A DNA stretch of 64,000 nt from an uncultured Alphaproteobacteria bacterium. Its GTDB lineage: Bacteria; Pseudomonadota; Alphaproteobacteria; HIMB59. The stretch covers positions 1 through 64,000 of the forward strand of contig CACMIW010000002.1 of assembly GCA_902613845.1 (NCBI GenBank), given 5' to 3'. Shown piece after piece: positions 50,425 through 58,408 of this stretch. A program made the translations under genes and the position numbers. Under the pieces are notes generated by a model. That model searched no databases, was not told the DNA's origin, and saw nothing but the letters and a program-made list of their open reading frames with translations. Every line of letters begins with the position of its first letter. Position 1 is the first letter of the stretch.

Positions 50425-53400
50425 TTGGAAAATCTTATTTCTAAATTTGGCAATAAATCAATTTTATTGTGTGAAGATGATAAGGTAGCTCTAGACTATG
50501 AAAATATTCTAAATATACATTATCCCCATAAGAAAATATGTTATTTTCCAGCACATGACTCTTTACCGTTCAGTTCTGAAAGTTCATCATCTGATATTTT
50601 ACTTGATAGGTCAGAAAAATTACAGACATTAACTCATAATGATATAATAATAATAACTTGCAATAATCTTTTAAAAAAATTTCAAATAAATGAAGAAGCT
50701 AATCATTTTTTAACATTAACTAAAAATCAAACTATTGAAGCTAATAAAATTCTAGAAAAATTAGTTGAATTTAATCATTCAAGCCAAGCAAATGCTTATA
50801 ATAAACTCGAATTTTCACTAAGAGGGGATATTTTAGATATTTATAACAGTAATAATAATCCTTATAGAATTTCATTCTTTGATAATGTGATTGAAACAAT
50901 AAAAGAATTCAATCCTCAAACACAACTTACTTTTAAAGATGAGAAAGAGAGGATTAATATATTTAACCCTAATATTGAGTTATTAGAGCCAAGTAATAAA
51001 GATAGTTATTTTGAAGATATCGTTATGGGTTATTCCATTTATACAATTAATAGGAGTGACATAATATTAAAGGAAAAGCTAAATTTTCTTAAAACAATTT
51101 TTGATCAACTCCAATCTGAGATCCCATTCTCAAATTATTATTTAGAAGATAACAAAATTAAAAATTTTAAGTTTACAAATATATTATCTAGCTCACCTAA
51201 ATCATTAAAAATTACATTAAATACCTCTTTAGATGAATTTTCTAAAATGAGTAATAAAATATATTTTCATAGTGGAAAAAATTCCTCATCAATAGAAAAC
51301 GAATTTCTTCAAAAGAAAAAAATTGAACCAAATTATGGTAATAATTTATATTTCTATAAGTCTGTAATCTCAAAAGACTATCTATTTGATGGTATCGTAC
51401 ACCTCAATAAAAACACTCATACTACAAAAAAAACGAATTTAGACACTATAATCAATTTTAATGATCTTTCATTAGGAGATGCAGTTGTTCATCAAAAGCA
51501 TGGTATTGGTAGATTTATATCCATTGATAATATTGAAATTAATAATCGAATTAGGGAGTTTATTAGATTAATTTATCGTGGTAACGACAAGCTTTTACTG
51601 CCAATTGAAAATTTAAACTATATTTCAAGATATGGGTTTGATGATAATAATCTACTTCTTGATAAATTAGGCACGAATGATTGGATTTTAAGAAAATCTT
51701 CAGTTAAGAAGAAAATTCGTTTTCTCGCTAATAAACTTTTAAAAAATGCCGCTAAGAGATCCACTATAAATATCAAAGAGTTTCAATATAATAATTCTGA
51801 TCTTGAGAAATTTAATCAACAATTTCCATTTGTTGAAACTGAAGACCAATTAAACTCAATTGAACAATCTTTAAATGATTTAAAACAAGATAAGCCATCT
51901 AATCGACTTATATGCGGCGATGTAGGATTTGGTAAAACTGAAGTGGCTTTAAGAATTGCATGTGCAACATATTTATCAGGTTTTCAATTCGTAATAGTCG
52001 TTCCCACTACATTACTAGCAATGCAACACACTAATACATTTAGCGAGAGGTTTTCAGTTTTTAACATTAAGGTTGCATGTCTATCTAGATTTACTTCGTC
52101 AAAAGAAAAAAAAGAAATTTTAATTTCATTAAAGTCAGGTGATATTCAAATTCTTATTGCAACTCATAGTCTTTTTAAAAAAGACATAGAATTTAATAAT
52201 TTAGGCACACTGGTAATAGATGAAGAACAAAAATTTGGTGTCGATCAAAAGGAATATTTGATCAACAAATACCCAACTATTCATCTATTTTCATTGTCTG
52301 CCACACCTATTCCTAGAACACTTCAGATGTCTTTATTAGGATTAAAAGATTTAAGTATTATTGGAACACCTCCATCAAATAGGATTAGTATAAGAACTTA
52401 TGTTCAAAAATATGAGTCTGTTGCCCTTATTTCAGCTATAAAGAATGAATTAGAGAGGAATGGACAAATTTTTATTGTTGTACCAAGAATAAGCCATATT
52501 CCTTTTGTAGAAAATGAAATTAAAAAATTAAATATAGATCTTTCTTACGGAGTAGGTCACAGTAAAATGAAAGAAAAAGATATTGAGGATGTGTTCATAT
52601 CTTTTACCAAAGGTGAGATACAGTGCCTTATTTCTACAAATATTATTGAATCTGGAATAGACATTAAAAATGCAAACACACTAATAATATTTAATTCTAA
52701 TTTATTTGGTTTATCTCAATTATATCAATTGCGAGGTAGGGTAGGTCGTTCAAATAAAAGAGCCTATGCCTATTTATTTCATGACAGTGAAAAATTAATC
52801 AATAAAACAGCTCTAAAGAAACTTCAAGTTTTAGCTAACTATGAAAATCTAGGATCAAATTTTCAGTTAGCTAATGAGGATTTAGAAATAAGAGGTGCAG
52901 GTAATTTACTTGGTGATGAGCAAAGTGGTCATGTGAAAGATATTGGAATAGAGCTTTACCAAAGTATGTTAAAAGATGAGGTGGAAAGACAAAAAAATAA
53001 TAATGTAGAAATTGATGATGATTATGATGAATTTGAATTCGATGCATTTTTTGAGTATTACATTCCAAAGAATTATATATCTGATGATATTTCTAGGTTG
53101 ATTATTTATCGTAAATTTACTAATTCAAAGAATATTCAAGAGCTTAAGAATGTTTTAGATGAGATATATGATCGATATGGTAATTACCCAGTAGAAGTAA
53201 CTAATTTATTTAATTTACTAACTATTAAAATTAAATCTCTTACCCTTGGTATTTCAAAAATAAATATAAAAAGAAATTTTATTGATATTACTTTTAAAAA
53301 AGCAAGTCAAAAAATACTAGATGATTTAATTCAAATGGCACAAGAAAATATTATAAAAATGCAAAGTTCTAGTTCTATTCAGATCAAAAATAATGACAGT

Positions 53401-53454
53401 AAGGACTTATTTTACACTATAAATCTATTCTATAAAAAGTTAGGATTAAAATGA
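50425..53454 (+). CDS. mfd: Transcription-repair coupling factor Mfd (short form)
   Basis: A 1009-residue Mfd, which dislodges stalled RNA polymerase and recruits UvrA. The UvrB-like N-terminal module contains YFPAHDSLPFSSES. The RNA-polymerase-interacting CarD-like domain has GDAVVHQKHGIGRF near 352-365. The RecG-like motor has ICGDVGFGKTE, DEEQKFGVDQ, SATPIPRTLQMSLLG and LRGRVGRSNKRAYAY, followed by the C-terminal D7 domain. It is about 140 residues shorter than E. coli Mfd, partly at the N-terminus. The TTG start at 50425 cannot move far upstream because sdhE ends at 50422. uvrA is present at 7.8 kb. Confidence 0.94.
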   Translation: MENLISKFGNKSILLCEDDKVALDYENILNIHYPHKKICYFPAHDSLPFSSESSSSDILLDRSEKLQTLTHNDIIIITCNNLLKKFQINEEANHFLTLTKNQTIEANKILEKLVEFNHSSQANAYNKLEFSLRGDILDIYNSNNNPYRISFFDNVIETIKEFNPQTQLTFKDEKERINIFNPNIELLEPSNKDSYFEDIVMGYSIYTINRSDIILKEKLNFLKTIFDQLQSEIPFSNYYLEDNKIKNFKFTNILSSSPKSLKITLNTSLDEFSKMSNKIYFHSGKNSSSIENEFLQKKKIEPNYGNNLYFYKSVISKDYLFDGIVHLNKNTHTTKKTNLDTIINFNDLSLGDAVVHQKHGIGRFISIDNIEINNRIREFIRLIYRGNDKLLLPIENLNYISRYGFDDNNLLLDKLGTNDWILRKSSVKKKIRFLANKLLKNAAKRSTINIKEFQYNNSDLEKFNQQFPFVETEDQLNSIEQSLNDLKQDKPSNRLICGDVGFGKTEVALRIACATYLSGFQFVIVVPTTLLAMQHTNTFSERFSVFNIKVACLSRFTSSKEKKEILISLKSGDIQILIATHSLFKKDIEFNNLGTLVIDEEQKFGVDQKEYLINKYPTIHLFSLSATPIPRTLQMSLLGLKDLSIIGTPPSNRISIRTYVQKYESVALISAIKNELERNGQIFIVVPRISHIPFVENEIKKLNIDLSYGVGHSKMKEKDIEDVFISFTKGEIQCLISTNIIESGIDIKNANTLIIFNSNLFGLSQLYQLRGRVGRSNKRAYAYLFHDSEKLINKTALKKLQVLANYENLGSNFQLANEDLEIRGAGNLLGDEQSGHVKDIGIELYQSMLKDEVERQKNNNVEIDDDYDEFEFDAFFEYYIPKNYISDDISRLIIYRKFTNSKNIQELKNVLDEIYDRYGNYPVEVTNLFNLLTIKIKSLTLGISKINIKRNFIDITFKKASQKILDDLIQMAQENIIKMQSSSSIQIKNNDSKDLFYTINLFYKKLGLK

Positions 53455-53645
53455 TGGAAGATCAACAACTCCCAAAAACTAATGCAGAGTGGGCAAACTA
53501 TTATGAGTCTATAATAGCCGAACTTACTGAAAATCAAAAAAAAATAGGTGAACCTATTTCAATAGATGAATTTTATGAACTTCCTATAAAAAGGAAACAG
53601 AAATATATCAAAAAACTATATTTTAAAATTGGCGATGCAGAGTAA
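53451..53645 (+). CDS. Small hypothetical protein after mfd
   Basis: A 64-residue, strongly charged, helical protein that I do not recognise. It starts with an ATG overlapping the mfd stop by 4 bases (a second ATG at 53454 is equally possible) and ends overlapping the oxygenase start by 11 bases. This embedding in a coupled string suggests it is really translated. It contains NAEWANYYESIIAELTENQ and a Lys-rich end, with no membrane segment or Cys. Confidence 0.6.
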   Translation: MMEDQQLPKTNAEWANYYESIIAELTENQKKIGEPISIDEFYELPIKRKQKYIKKLYFKIGDAE

Positions 53646-54612
53646 TTATATTCCAAATATAGATTTAGCGGATATTATTAATAAAGATCTTAAAAGTGAT
53701 GCTGCTGTACAAGTATCAAATAATATTAAAAAAGCATCTGAAGAAATTGGTTTTTTTACAGTTACAAATCATGGTATTCCAATTTCAAAAATTGATAATC
53801 TTTTAAAGACTTGTAGAAAATTTTTTTATCTAAATGAGGAAGAGAAACTTAAAATAGCACCAAAAAAATGGAATCCCAATACAAACACAGTTTATAGAGG
53901 TTATTTTCCAAGTTCTGTAAATGGTAAAGAGGGTTTAGACATAGGAGATCCACTTTTAAAGCAAAATATGGTTGATTTGTTAAAGAAGGAAAAATTTGAA
54001 GTTAATCACGATATGTCTTTTCTAGATCCAGACTGGCAAATTACTATAAATAATTATTTTGATGACCTTCATAATTTAGGAATAACAATATTTAAATCTA
54101 TTATATCTTCATTTTCTTCAGATTTATCATTAGCTGAAAAGGCTTTTCAAAGACCTAAAACATTGTCAACTCTGAGATTTAATTACTATCCCAAACAAGA
54201 AAAACCTGTTGAAGTCTCTTCACAAGACGGTGTTGCTTTAGGTTGTGAAACCCATGTAGATAGTGGGATTATGACTATTCTATATCAAGATAAAAAAGGT
54301 GGCTTACAAGTACAAAATAGACATTCATTGGATTGGTACGATGTTCCTCATGATCCAAATGCTTTTGTAATTAATACAGGTTTAGCACTAGAGTTTTTAA
54401 CAAATGGTCAAATGAAAGCAACTAATCACAGAGTTCTTTTTAATCAGGAGGAGCGTATTTCGATACCTTTCTTTTTTGAACCTTCTTATGATTTTATTCT
54501 AGACCCAAAACATTTGGATATTTATGAAAATATCAATTATAATATTGATAATTATGAAAATTTTCTCACCAATTCGCTTAAAAAATTTGTTGAATATGAT
54601 AGGCCTGCCTAA
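53635..54612 (+). CDS. 2-oxoglutarate/Fe(II)-dependent dioxygenase (isopenicillin N synthase-like)
   Basis: A 325-residue non-haem iron oxygenase. The N-terminal DIOX_N region contains IGFFTVTNHGIP. The double-stranded beta helix has iron ligands His207 and Asp209 in CETHVDSG and His265 in ATNHRVLF. The 2-oxoglutarate-binding Arg274 and Ser276 lie in RISIPFF. Relatives hydroxylate or demethylate many small molecules; the substrate here is unknown. The ATG at 53635 is preferred to an in-frame TTG at 53629. Its tail overlaps the next lipoprotein gene by 17 bases. Confidence 0.9.
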   Translation: MQSNYIPNIDLADIINKDLKSDAAVQVSNNIKKASEEIGFFTVTNHGIPISKIDNLLKTCRKFFYLNEEEKLKIAPKKWNPNTNTVYRGYFPSSVNGKEGLDIGDPLLKQNMVDLLKKEKFEVNHDMSFLDPDWQITINNYFDDLHNLGITIFKSIISSFSSDLSLAEKAFQRPKTLSTLRFNYYPKQEKPVEVSSQDGVALGCETHVDSGIMTILYQDKKGGLQVQNRHSLDWYDVPHDPNAFVINTGLALEFLTNGQMKATNHRVLFNQEERISIPFFFEPSYDFILDPKHLDIYENINYNIDNYENFLTNSLKKFVEYDRPA

Positions 54613-55054
54613 ATTATCTTTTTTATTTTTATTTGCATTGATAACAGCATGTGGTGGCTTTAATACTGGTGTAAAAAAGTCAGATACACAAAAAATCAAT
54701 ACTGTAAAATATGGAACACTTGTAGCAGCTGAGCCAGTTAAAATCACAGGTGAAAGTAGTGGTTTAGGCGCACTAACGGGCGGTTTAGTAGGTTTTGTCG
54801 TTGGTTGTGGAGATGGAATTTTAGATGATGATTGCAGAGATGCAGCGGCTGTTGTAGGTACAATTGGAGGAGCAATTGTTGGATATGTTGCAGGATCTTC
54901 GTTGGGTGATCATTCAGGTTTTCAATATGTTGTTGATGTAGATGATACTGATGAAGATATTTCAATTGTACAGTCAGGCAAAGAGCAAATTCCAATTGGT
55001 TCCAGAGTAACTATTGCTATCGGAGCAAATACCAGAATAATTATATCTGAATAG
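54596..55054 (+). CDS. Glycine-zipper lipoprotein
   Basis: A 152-residue protein with a lipoprotein signal peptide (about 1-18) and lipobox LITAC, placing the lipidated Cys at 19. Two Gly-rich glycine-zipper segments (about 56-70 and 83-101) resemble SlyB/Pcp-type outer-membrane lipoproteins. Between them is an Asp-rich loop bounded by Cys71 and Cys80. The C-terminal part is a small beta domain. The start at 54596 overlaps the oxygenase stop; a longer frame from 54524 would put hydrophobic shadow sequence before the signal peptide. Confidence 0.75.
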   Translation: MIGLPKLSFLFLFALITACGGFNTGVKKSDTQKINTVKYGTLVAAEPVKITGESSGLGALTGGLVGFVVGCGDGILDDDCRDAAAVVGTIGGAIVGYVAGSSLGDHSGFQYVVDVDDTDEDISIVQSGKEQIPIGSRVTIAIGANTRIIISE

Positions 55055-55067
55055 ATATAGATAAATA

Positions 55068-55370
55068 ATGTTTATTGCTATGAATAGATTTAAAGTAAAA
55101 TTAGGTGAAGAAACTTATTTTGAAGAAATATGGAAAAATAGAGATACACACTTAAATAAAGTTCCTGGTTTTAAAAAATTTAATTTAATAAAAAGTGAGT
55201 CTAATGAAGAATATACACTCTATGCATCTCACAGTGAATGGGAGTCAAAGCAAGATTTTATTAATTGGACTAAGTCAGAAGCTTTTAGGATGGCTCATAA
55301 AAATGCGGGTGAACATAAAACAGTATATTTAGATCACCCAAAGTTTGAGGGTTTTGAAGTAGTATTATAA
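55068..55370 (+). CDS. Antibiotic biosynthesis monooxygenase-domain protein (HmoA-like)
   Basis: A 100-residue ABM-fold protein, dimeric alpha-beta barrel type. It begins MFIAMNRFKV, then FEEIWKNRDTHLNKVPGF, and ends with WTKSEAFRMAHKNAG. This pattern is that of HmoA/IsdG-like proteins, some of which degrade haem; many others are uncharacterised monooxygenases. It follows the lipoprotein by 13 bases and converges on the next gene with a 2-base gap. Haem-degrading activity is not demonstrable here. Confidence 0.75.
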   Translation: MFIAMNRFKVKLGEETYFEEIWKNRDTHLNKVPGFKKFNLIKSESNEEYTLYASHSEWESKQDFINWTKSEAFRMAHKNAGEHKTVYLDHPKFEGFEVVL

Positions 55371-55372
55371 TT

Positions 55373-55735
55373 TTACCTAATCGAAACATATACACTACCA
55401 CCCATACTTAAAACTTTACCATAATCCTCTAGTAACTTTGCAAAATCTGGGAAATAATCATTTTTACTTGCATTTTCGACATGTCTTTGAACACTCTCCA
55501 TAGATGCAAATTGTTCATTTATTGTAAATAATGTGTTTCCAGTTTCGCCCTTACTAGGATCAGTAGGGTCTTTAAACTCTGGTGCTTTAGTAAAGTAAGC
55601 ATTTAATAAATGATCTGTTCCATCAGAATAAAATTCAGTCATCCATTTTCCATGGGTGCTAAAAATATTTTCAACTTCAGCAGCTTTATCATTTGGTACA
55701 GCATAGGAAAGATTTATACATACACGATCAGTCAT
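55373..55735 (-). CDS. Hypothetical protein, possibly dimeric alpha-beta barrel
   Basis: A 120-residue protein starting at the ATG at 55735, 5 bases after an AAGGAG ribosome-binding site (minus strand 55746-55741). An upstream in-frame extension to 55798 has no such site. The beginning (CINLSYAVPNDKAAEVENIF) and an internal FTINEQFASMESVQRHVENA suggest a ferredoxin-like alpha-beta fold of the ABM/NIPSNAP kind. I do not recognise a specific family. It converges with the HmoA-like gene, and tRNA-Ser lies upstream on the same strand. Confidence 0.65.
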   Translation of the reverse strand: MTDRVCINLSYAVPNDKAAEVENIFSTHGKWMTEFYSDGTDHLLNAYFTKAPEFKDPTDPSKGETGNTLFTINEQFASMESVQRHVENASKNDYFPDFAKLLEDYGKVLSMGGSVYVSIR

Positions 55736-55799
55736 TTTTTCTCCTTTTAAATAAAAGATAATATTAATTATACATTTTGAAAATTGAAAATAGATCAAA

Positions 55800-55889
55800 T
55801 GGCGGAAGGACTGGGATTCGAACCCAGGAAAGAGTTGCCCCTTTGCCGGTTTTCAAGACCGGTGCTTTCAACCGCTCAGCCATCCTTCC
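55800..55889 (-). tRNA. tRNA-Ser (anticodon TGA)
   Basis: A 90-base class II tRNA on the minus strand. The acceptor stem GGAAGGA pairs with TCCTTCC, discriminator G and encoded CCA. The D-arm contains GGCTGAGCGG, the anticodon loop CTTGAAA gives TGA, a long variable arm follows, and the T-arm contains GGTTCGAATCC. The long variable arm and identity fit serine and the serS gene at 3.1 kb. It reads codons of the UCN box. Confidence 0.96.
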
Positions 55890-55957
55890 GATGTCTTAAA
55901 CGTCTAGAATGTATATATTACGTTATTTTTAAATCAATCGTAATTTTATGATATTAG

Positions 55958-55986
55958 TTGATATATTCTTTGACTACTCATGTTAT
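55958..55986 (+). promoter_or_regulatory. Possible promoter of the TauE-type gene
   Basis: TTGATA (55958-55963, five of six -35 matches) and TGTTAT (55981-55986, four of six -10 matches) are 17 bases apart. The GTG start at 55995 lies 8 bases after the -10, again implying little or no leader. The remainder of the 105-base gap after tRNA-Ser shows nothing else I can support. Confidence 0.4.
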
Positions 55987-55994
55987 GTTTTTAA

Positions 55995-56750
55995 GTGATT
56001 TTAGGTAATCTTCCAACATTAACCTTTTTTTATATTTTATTAGTATATTTCATTGGTGGCATTACCCAAGGTATACTTGGTGTCGGATTAATCACAGTTG
56101 TAATTTCTTTACTCTCATTTGTCGTGGATGTAAAAGAAACGATAGCTCTTGTGATAATACCAACAATTATTACTAGTTTTTTTCAAATGATAAATGGAAA
56201 TAATTTGAGAAATATTTCTATTGATACGAAATTTTTTTTAATTTTTTCAACTCTAATCATCATTCCAGGAGTAATTTTACTTAAAACACTTCAATCGGAT
56301 TTAATTTTAATATTCATAGCTATTTTGCTATTTATTAATTCTACTCTTTTTTTATCAAATAGAATTATTTCAATACCTAATCATAAAAGTTCAATAATTC
56401 AATCTATAACAGGATCTTTTAATGGATTTATTATTGGTCTAACAAGTATTTATACCATGCCTTTTGTATTTTTATTACAATCACTAAAATACGATAAAGA
56501 AAAAACTGTTCAATTTATGGGATTGGCTTTTTTACTTTATAGTTTAATGCAATTTTTTTCTTTTATATTTTTAAAGCTAATTGATATAAGCACAATAATT
56601 CCTTCATTAATTGTATCCATACCAGTTGTAATAGGTTTTTTCTTAGGAAAAATAATTAGAAGATACGTTTCAGAAATATTATTTAAAAAGTTATTTTATA
56701 TTATGTTATTACTGATGAGTGGGATAATTTTACTTAATGGTGTTTTGTAA
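55995..56750 (+). CDS. TauE/SafE-type sulfite exporter family membrane protein
   Basis: A 251-residue membrane protein with about eight hydrophobic helices. The N-terminal GGITQGILGVGLITVVISLLS is the glycine-rich repeat of the TauE/SafE (DUF81) family, repeated more weakly as GSFNGFIIGLTSIYTMPF in the second half. Members export sulfite, sulfoacetate or other organic anions. The start is a GTG at 55995; no suitable ATG is in frame. It converges with a small membrane gene (10-base gap). A role in sulfur disposal for the upstream methylated-sulfur metabolism is speculative. Confidence 0.82.
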   Translation: MILGNLPTLTFFYILLVYFIGGITQGILGVGLITVVISLLSFVVDVKETIALVIIPTIITSFFQMINGNNLRNISIDTKFFLIFSTLIIIPGVILLKTLQSDLILIFIAILLFINSTLFLSNRIISIPNHKSSIIQSITGSFNGFIIGLTSIYTMPFVFLLQSLKYDKEKTVQFMGLAFLLYSLMQFFSFIFLKLIDISTIIPSLIVSIPVVIGFFLGKIIRRYVSEILFKKLFYIMLLLMSGIILLNGVL

Positions 56751-56760
56751 TTGAAATTAA

Positions 56761-57147
56761 CTAATTACCAGTGGTTCCGTCTATTCTATTAGTGCTGTAA
56801 ATAGCACCTAACATAAATACAACAACTGAAGCTGGAAATAAAAGATAACCAATTGTGTATGTATCTGGATAATACTGCATACCTATGTAAAGAATTATTG
56901 CTTGGAGTAGGCAAAGTAATAGAAAAATATAATTTGTTCCAATTCTACTTAATAGAACAGCCAAAGGTTTTAATACAACTATAGCTGCTGCACACACAAA
57001 AATGATTGCAGGAATAACATTTAAAGATAAGCCCATTGACTCGGCATATGTATAATCCTCTAGAGACTCCCAAGGCAATACCATAGATAGAAACATCATA
57101 ACAATAGCTGAATAAATAAATTTTTTGCCTGTATTAGTCAAAATCAT
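56761..57147 (-). CDS. Small membrane protein, function unknown
   Basis: A 128-residue protein with four hydrophobic helices (about 8-23, 43-60, 72-91 and 97-117) and no recognisable motif. It is divergent from the FMN dehydrogenase across 41 bases and converges with the TauE-type gene. Composition and codon use match the neighbours. I cannot assign a family. Confidence 0.6.
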   Translation of the reverse strand: MILTNTGKKFIYSAIVMMFLSMVLPWESLEDYTYAESMGLSLNVIPAIIFVCAAAIVVLKPLAVLLSRIGTNYIFLLLCLLQAIILYIGMQYYPDTYTIGYLLFPASVVVFMLGAIYSTNRIDGTTGN

Positions 57148-57188
57148 ATGATATTTATAACAAAAACGGGCTTTTTAGCAAAATTATT

Positions 57189-58337
57189 ATGAGATTAGAT
57201 AACTGCTTAAATTTTAAAGATTTTAGGAAGTTAGCCAAAAAAAAACTTCCATCTCCCGTATTCCATTATATCGATGGTGCTGCAGATGATGAAGTAACAT
57301 ATAGAAGAAATACATCGGCCTTTGATGATGTAGATTTAATACCAAACGTATTAAGAGGTGTAAAAGATGTTGATTTATCAACAACTATTTTTGGAAAAAA
57401 AATAGATTTACCTTTTTATTGTTCACCAACAGCTCTTCAGAGGATATTTCATTACGAAGGAGAGAGAGCTGTAGCTAAGGCAGCTCAAAAATTTAATACC
57501 ATGTTTGGTGTGTCTTCTTTGGCTACGGTAAGTGTAGAGGAGATTTCGAACCTAGTGGATACACCAAAGATGTTTCAATTTTATTATCATAAAGATAAAG
57601 GATTAAACAATTCAATTCTTCAAAGAGCAAAAGATGCTAATTTTGATGTTATGGCCTTGACTGTTGATACTATAACAGGTGGTAATAGAGAAAGAGACAT
57701 AAGAACTGGTTTTACATCACCTCCTAAATTTACTTTATCAAGTATGTTCAGTTATGTTACTAAACCAACATGGGCAATTAATTACTTAACTAAAGGTAAA
57801 TTTGAACTCCCACACCTTCAAGATTATGTAAAAGAGGGAACTAATACAGCTATTTCAATTGGTAATTACTTTTCTACTATGCTCGATCAAGATATGAATT
57901 GGAAAGATGCTGAAAAATTATGTTCTGATTGGGGTGGTCATTTTGCATTAAAAGGAATACTGAGTGTTGAAGATGCAAAAAGAGCAGTGGATATTGGATG
58001 TACTGGAATTGTCGTTTCTAACCACGGAGGTAGGCAATTAGATGGTGCTAGATCACCTTTTGATCAGTTAGCTGATATAGTAGAGGCAGTAGGTGATAGA
58101 GTGGATGTAATTTGTGAAGGTGGTATTCAAAGAGGGACACATATGCTTAAAGCTTTGTCGTTGGGAGCTAAAGCTTGTGCAGGCGGAAGGCTTTATTTGT
58201 ATGCATTGGCGGCTGCTGGACAAATAGGTGTAGAAAAAGCTCTGAGTATTTATAAAACAGAATTAGAAAGAGATATGAAGTTGATGGGTTGCAAAAAAAT
58301 TTCTGACCTTTCTAAAAATAATATTAAATTTAAGTAA
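57189..58337 (+). CDS. lldD: FMN-dependent alpha-hydroxy-acid dehydrogenase (LldD-like)
   Basis: A 382-residue flavoenzyme of the L-lactate dehydrogenase/glycolate oxidase family. The N-terminal DFRKLAKKKLPSPVFHYIDG is typical of LldD, followed by FYCSPTALQR and MFGVSSLATVSVEEI. The catalytic His and substrate Arg are in SNHGGRQLDG (about 280), with the phosphate-binding CEGGIQRGTHMLKAL. It oxidises L-lactate or a related 2-hydroxy acid at the membrane and passes electrons to the quinone pool. It stands alone, divergent from a small membrane gene. Confidence 0.9.
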   Translation: MRLDNCLNFKDFRKLAKKKLPSPVFHYIDGAADDEVTYRRNTSAFDDVDLIPNVLRGVKDVDLSTTIFGKKIDLPFYCSPTALQRIFHYEGERAVAKAAQKFNTMFGVSSLATVSVEEISNLVDTPKMFQFYYHKDKGLNNSILQRAKDANFDVMALTVDTITGGNRERDIRTGFTSPPKFTLSSMFSYVTKPTWAINYLTKGKFELPHLQDYVKEGTNTAISIGNYFSTMLDQDMNWKDAEKLCSDWGGHFALKGILSVEDAKRAVDIGCTGIVVSNHGGRQLDGARSPFDQLADIVEAVGDRVDVICEGGIQRGTHMLKALSLGAKACAGGRLYLYALAAAGQIGVEKALSIYKTELERDMKLMGCKKISDLSKNNIKFK

Positions 58338-58358
58338 ATTAAATTATCATTGCTTTCG

Positions 58359-58386
58359 TTGTCACGAATATTAAAGATTTTATAAT
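58359..58386 (+). promoter_or_regulatory. Promoter of the murein transglycosylase gene
   Basis: TTGTCA (58359-58364, five of six) and a perfect TATAAT (58381-58386) are 16 bases apart, the best sigma-70 match I found in the window. The predicted start of transcription is about 58393, leaving a leader of roughly 16 bases before the ATG at 58409. It may drive the whole transglycosylase-rlpA-dacA-tmk-holB-metG string. Confidence 0.6.
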
Positions 58387-58408
58387 ATAAACTATTTAAT
58401 AGAATCTT

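Noticed and set aside
54744-54995. His/Leu/Gln-rich minus-strand frame opposite the lipoprotein gene
   Set aside because: It is an antisense artefact of glycine- and aspartate-rich codons in the lipoprotein. The same explanation covers the His-rich antisense frame opposite mfd at 52871-53068.
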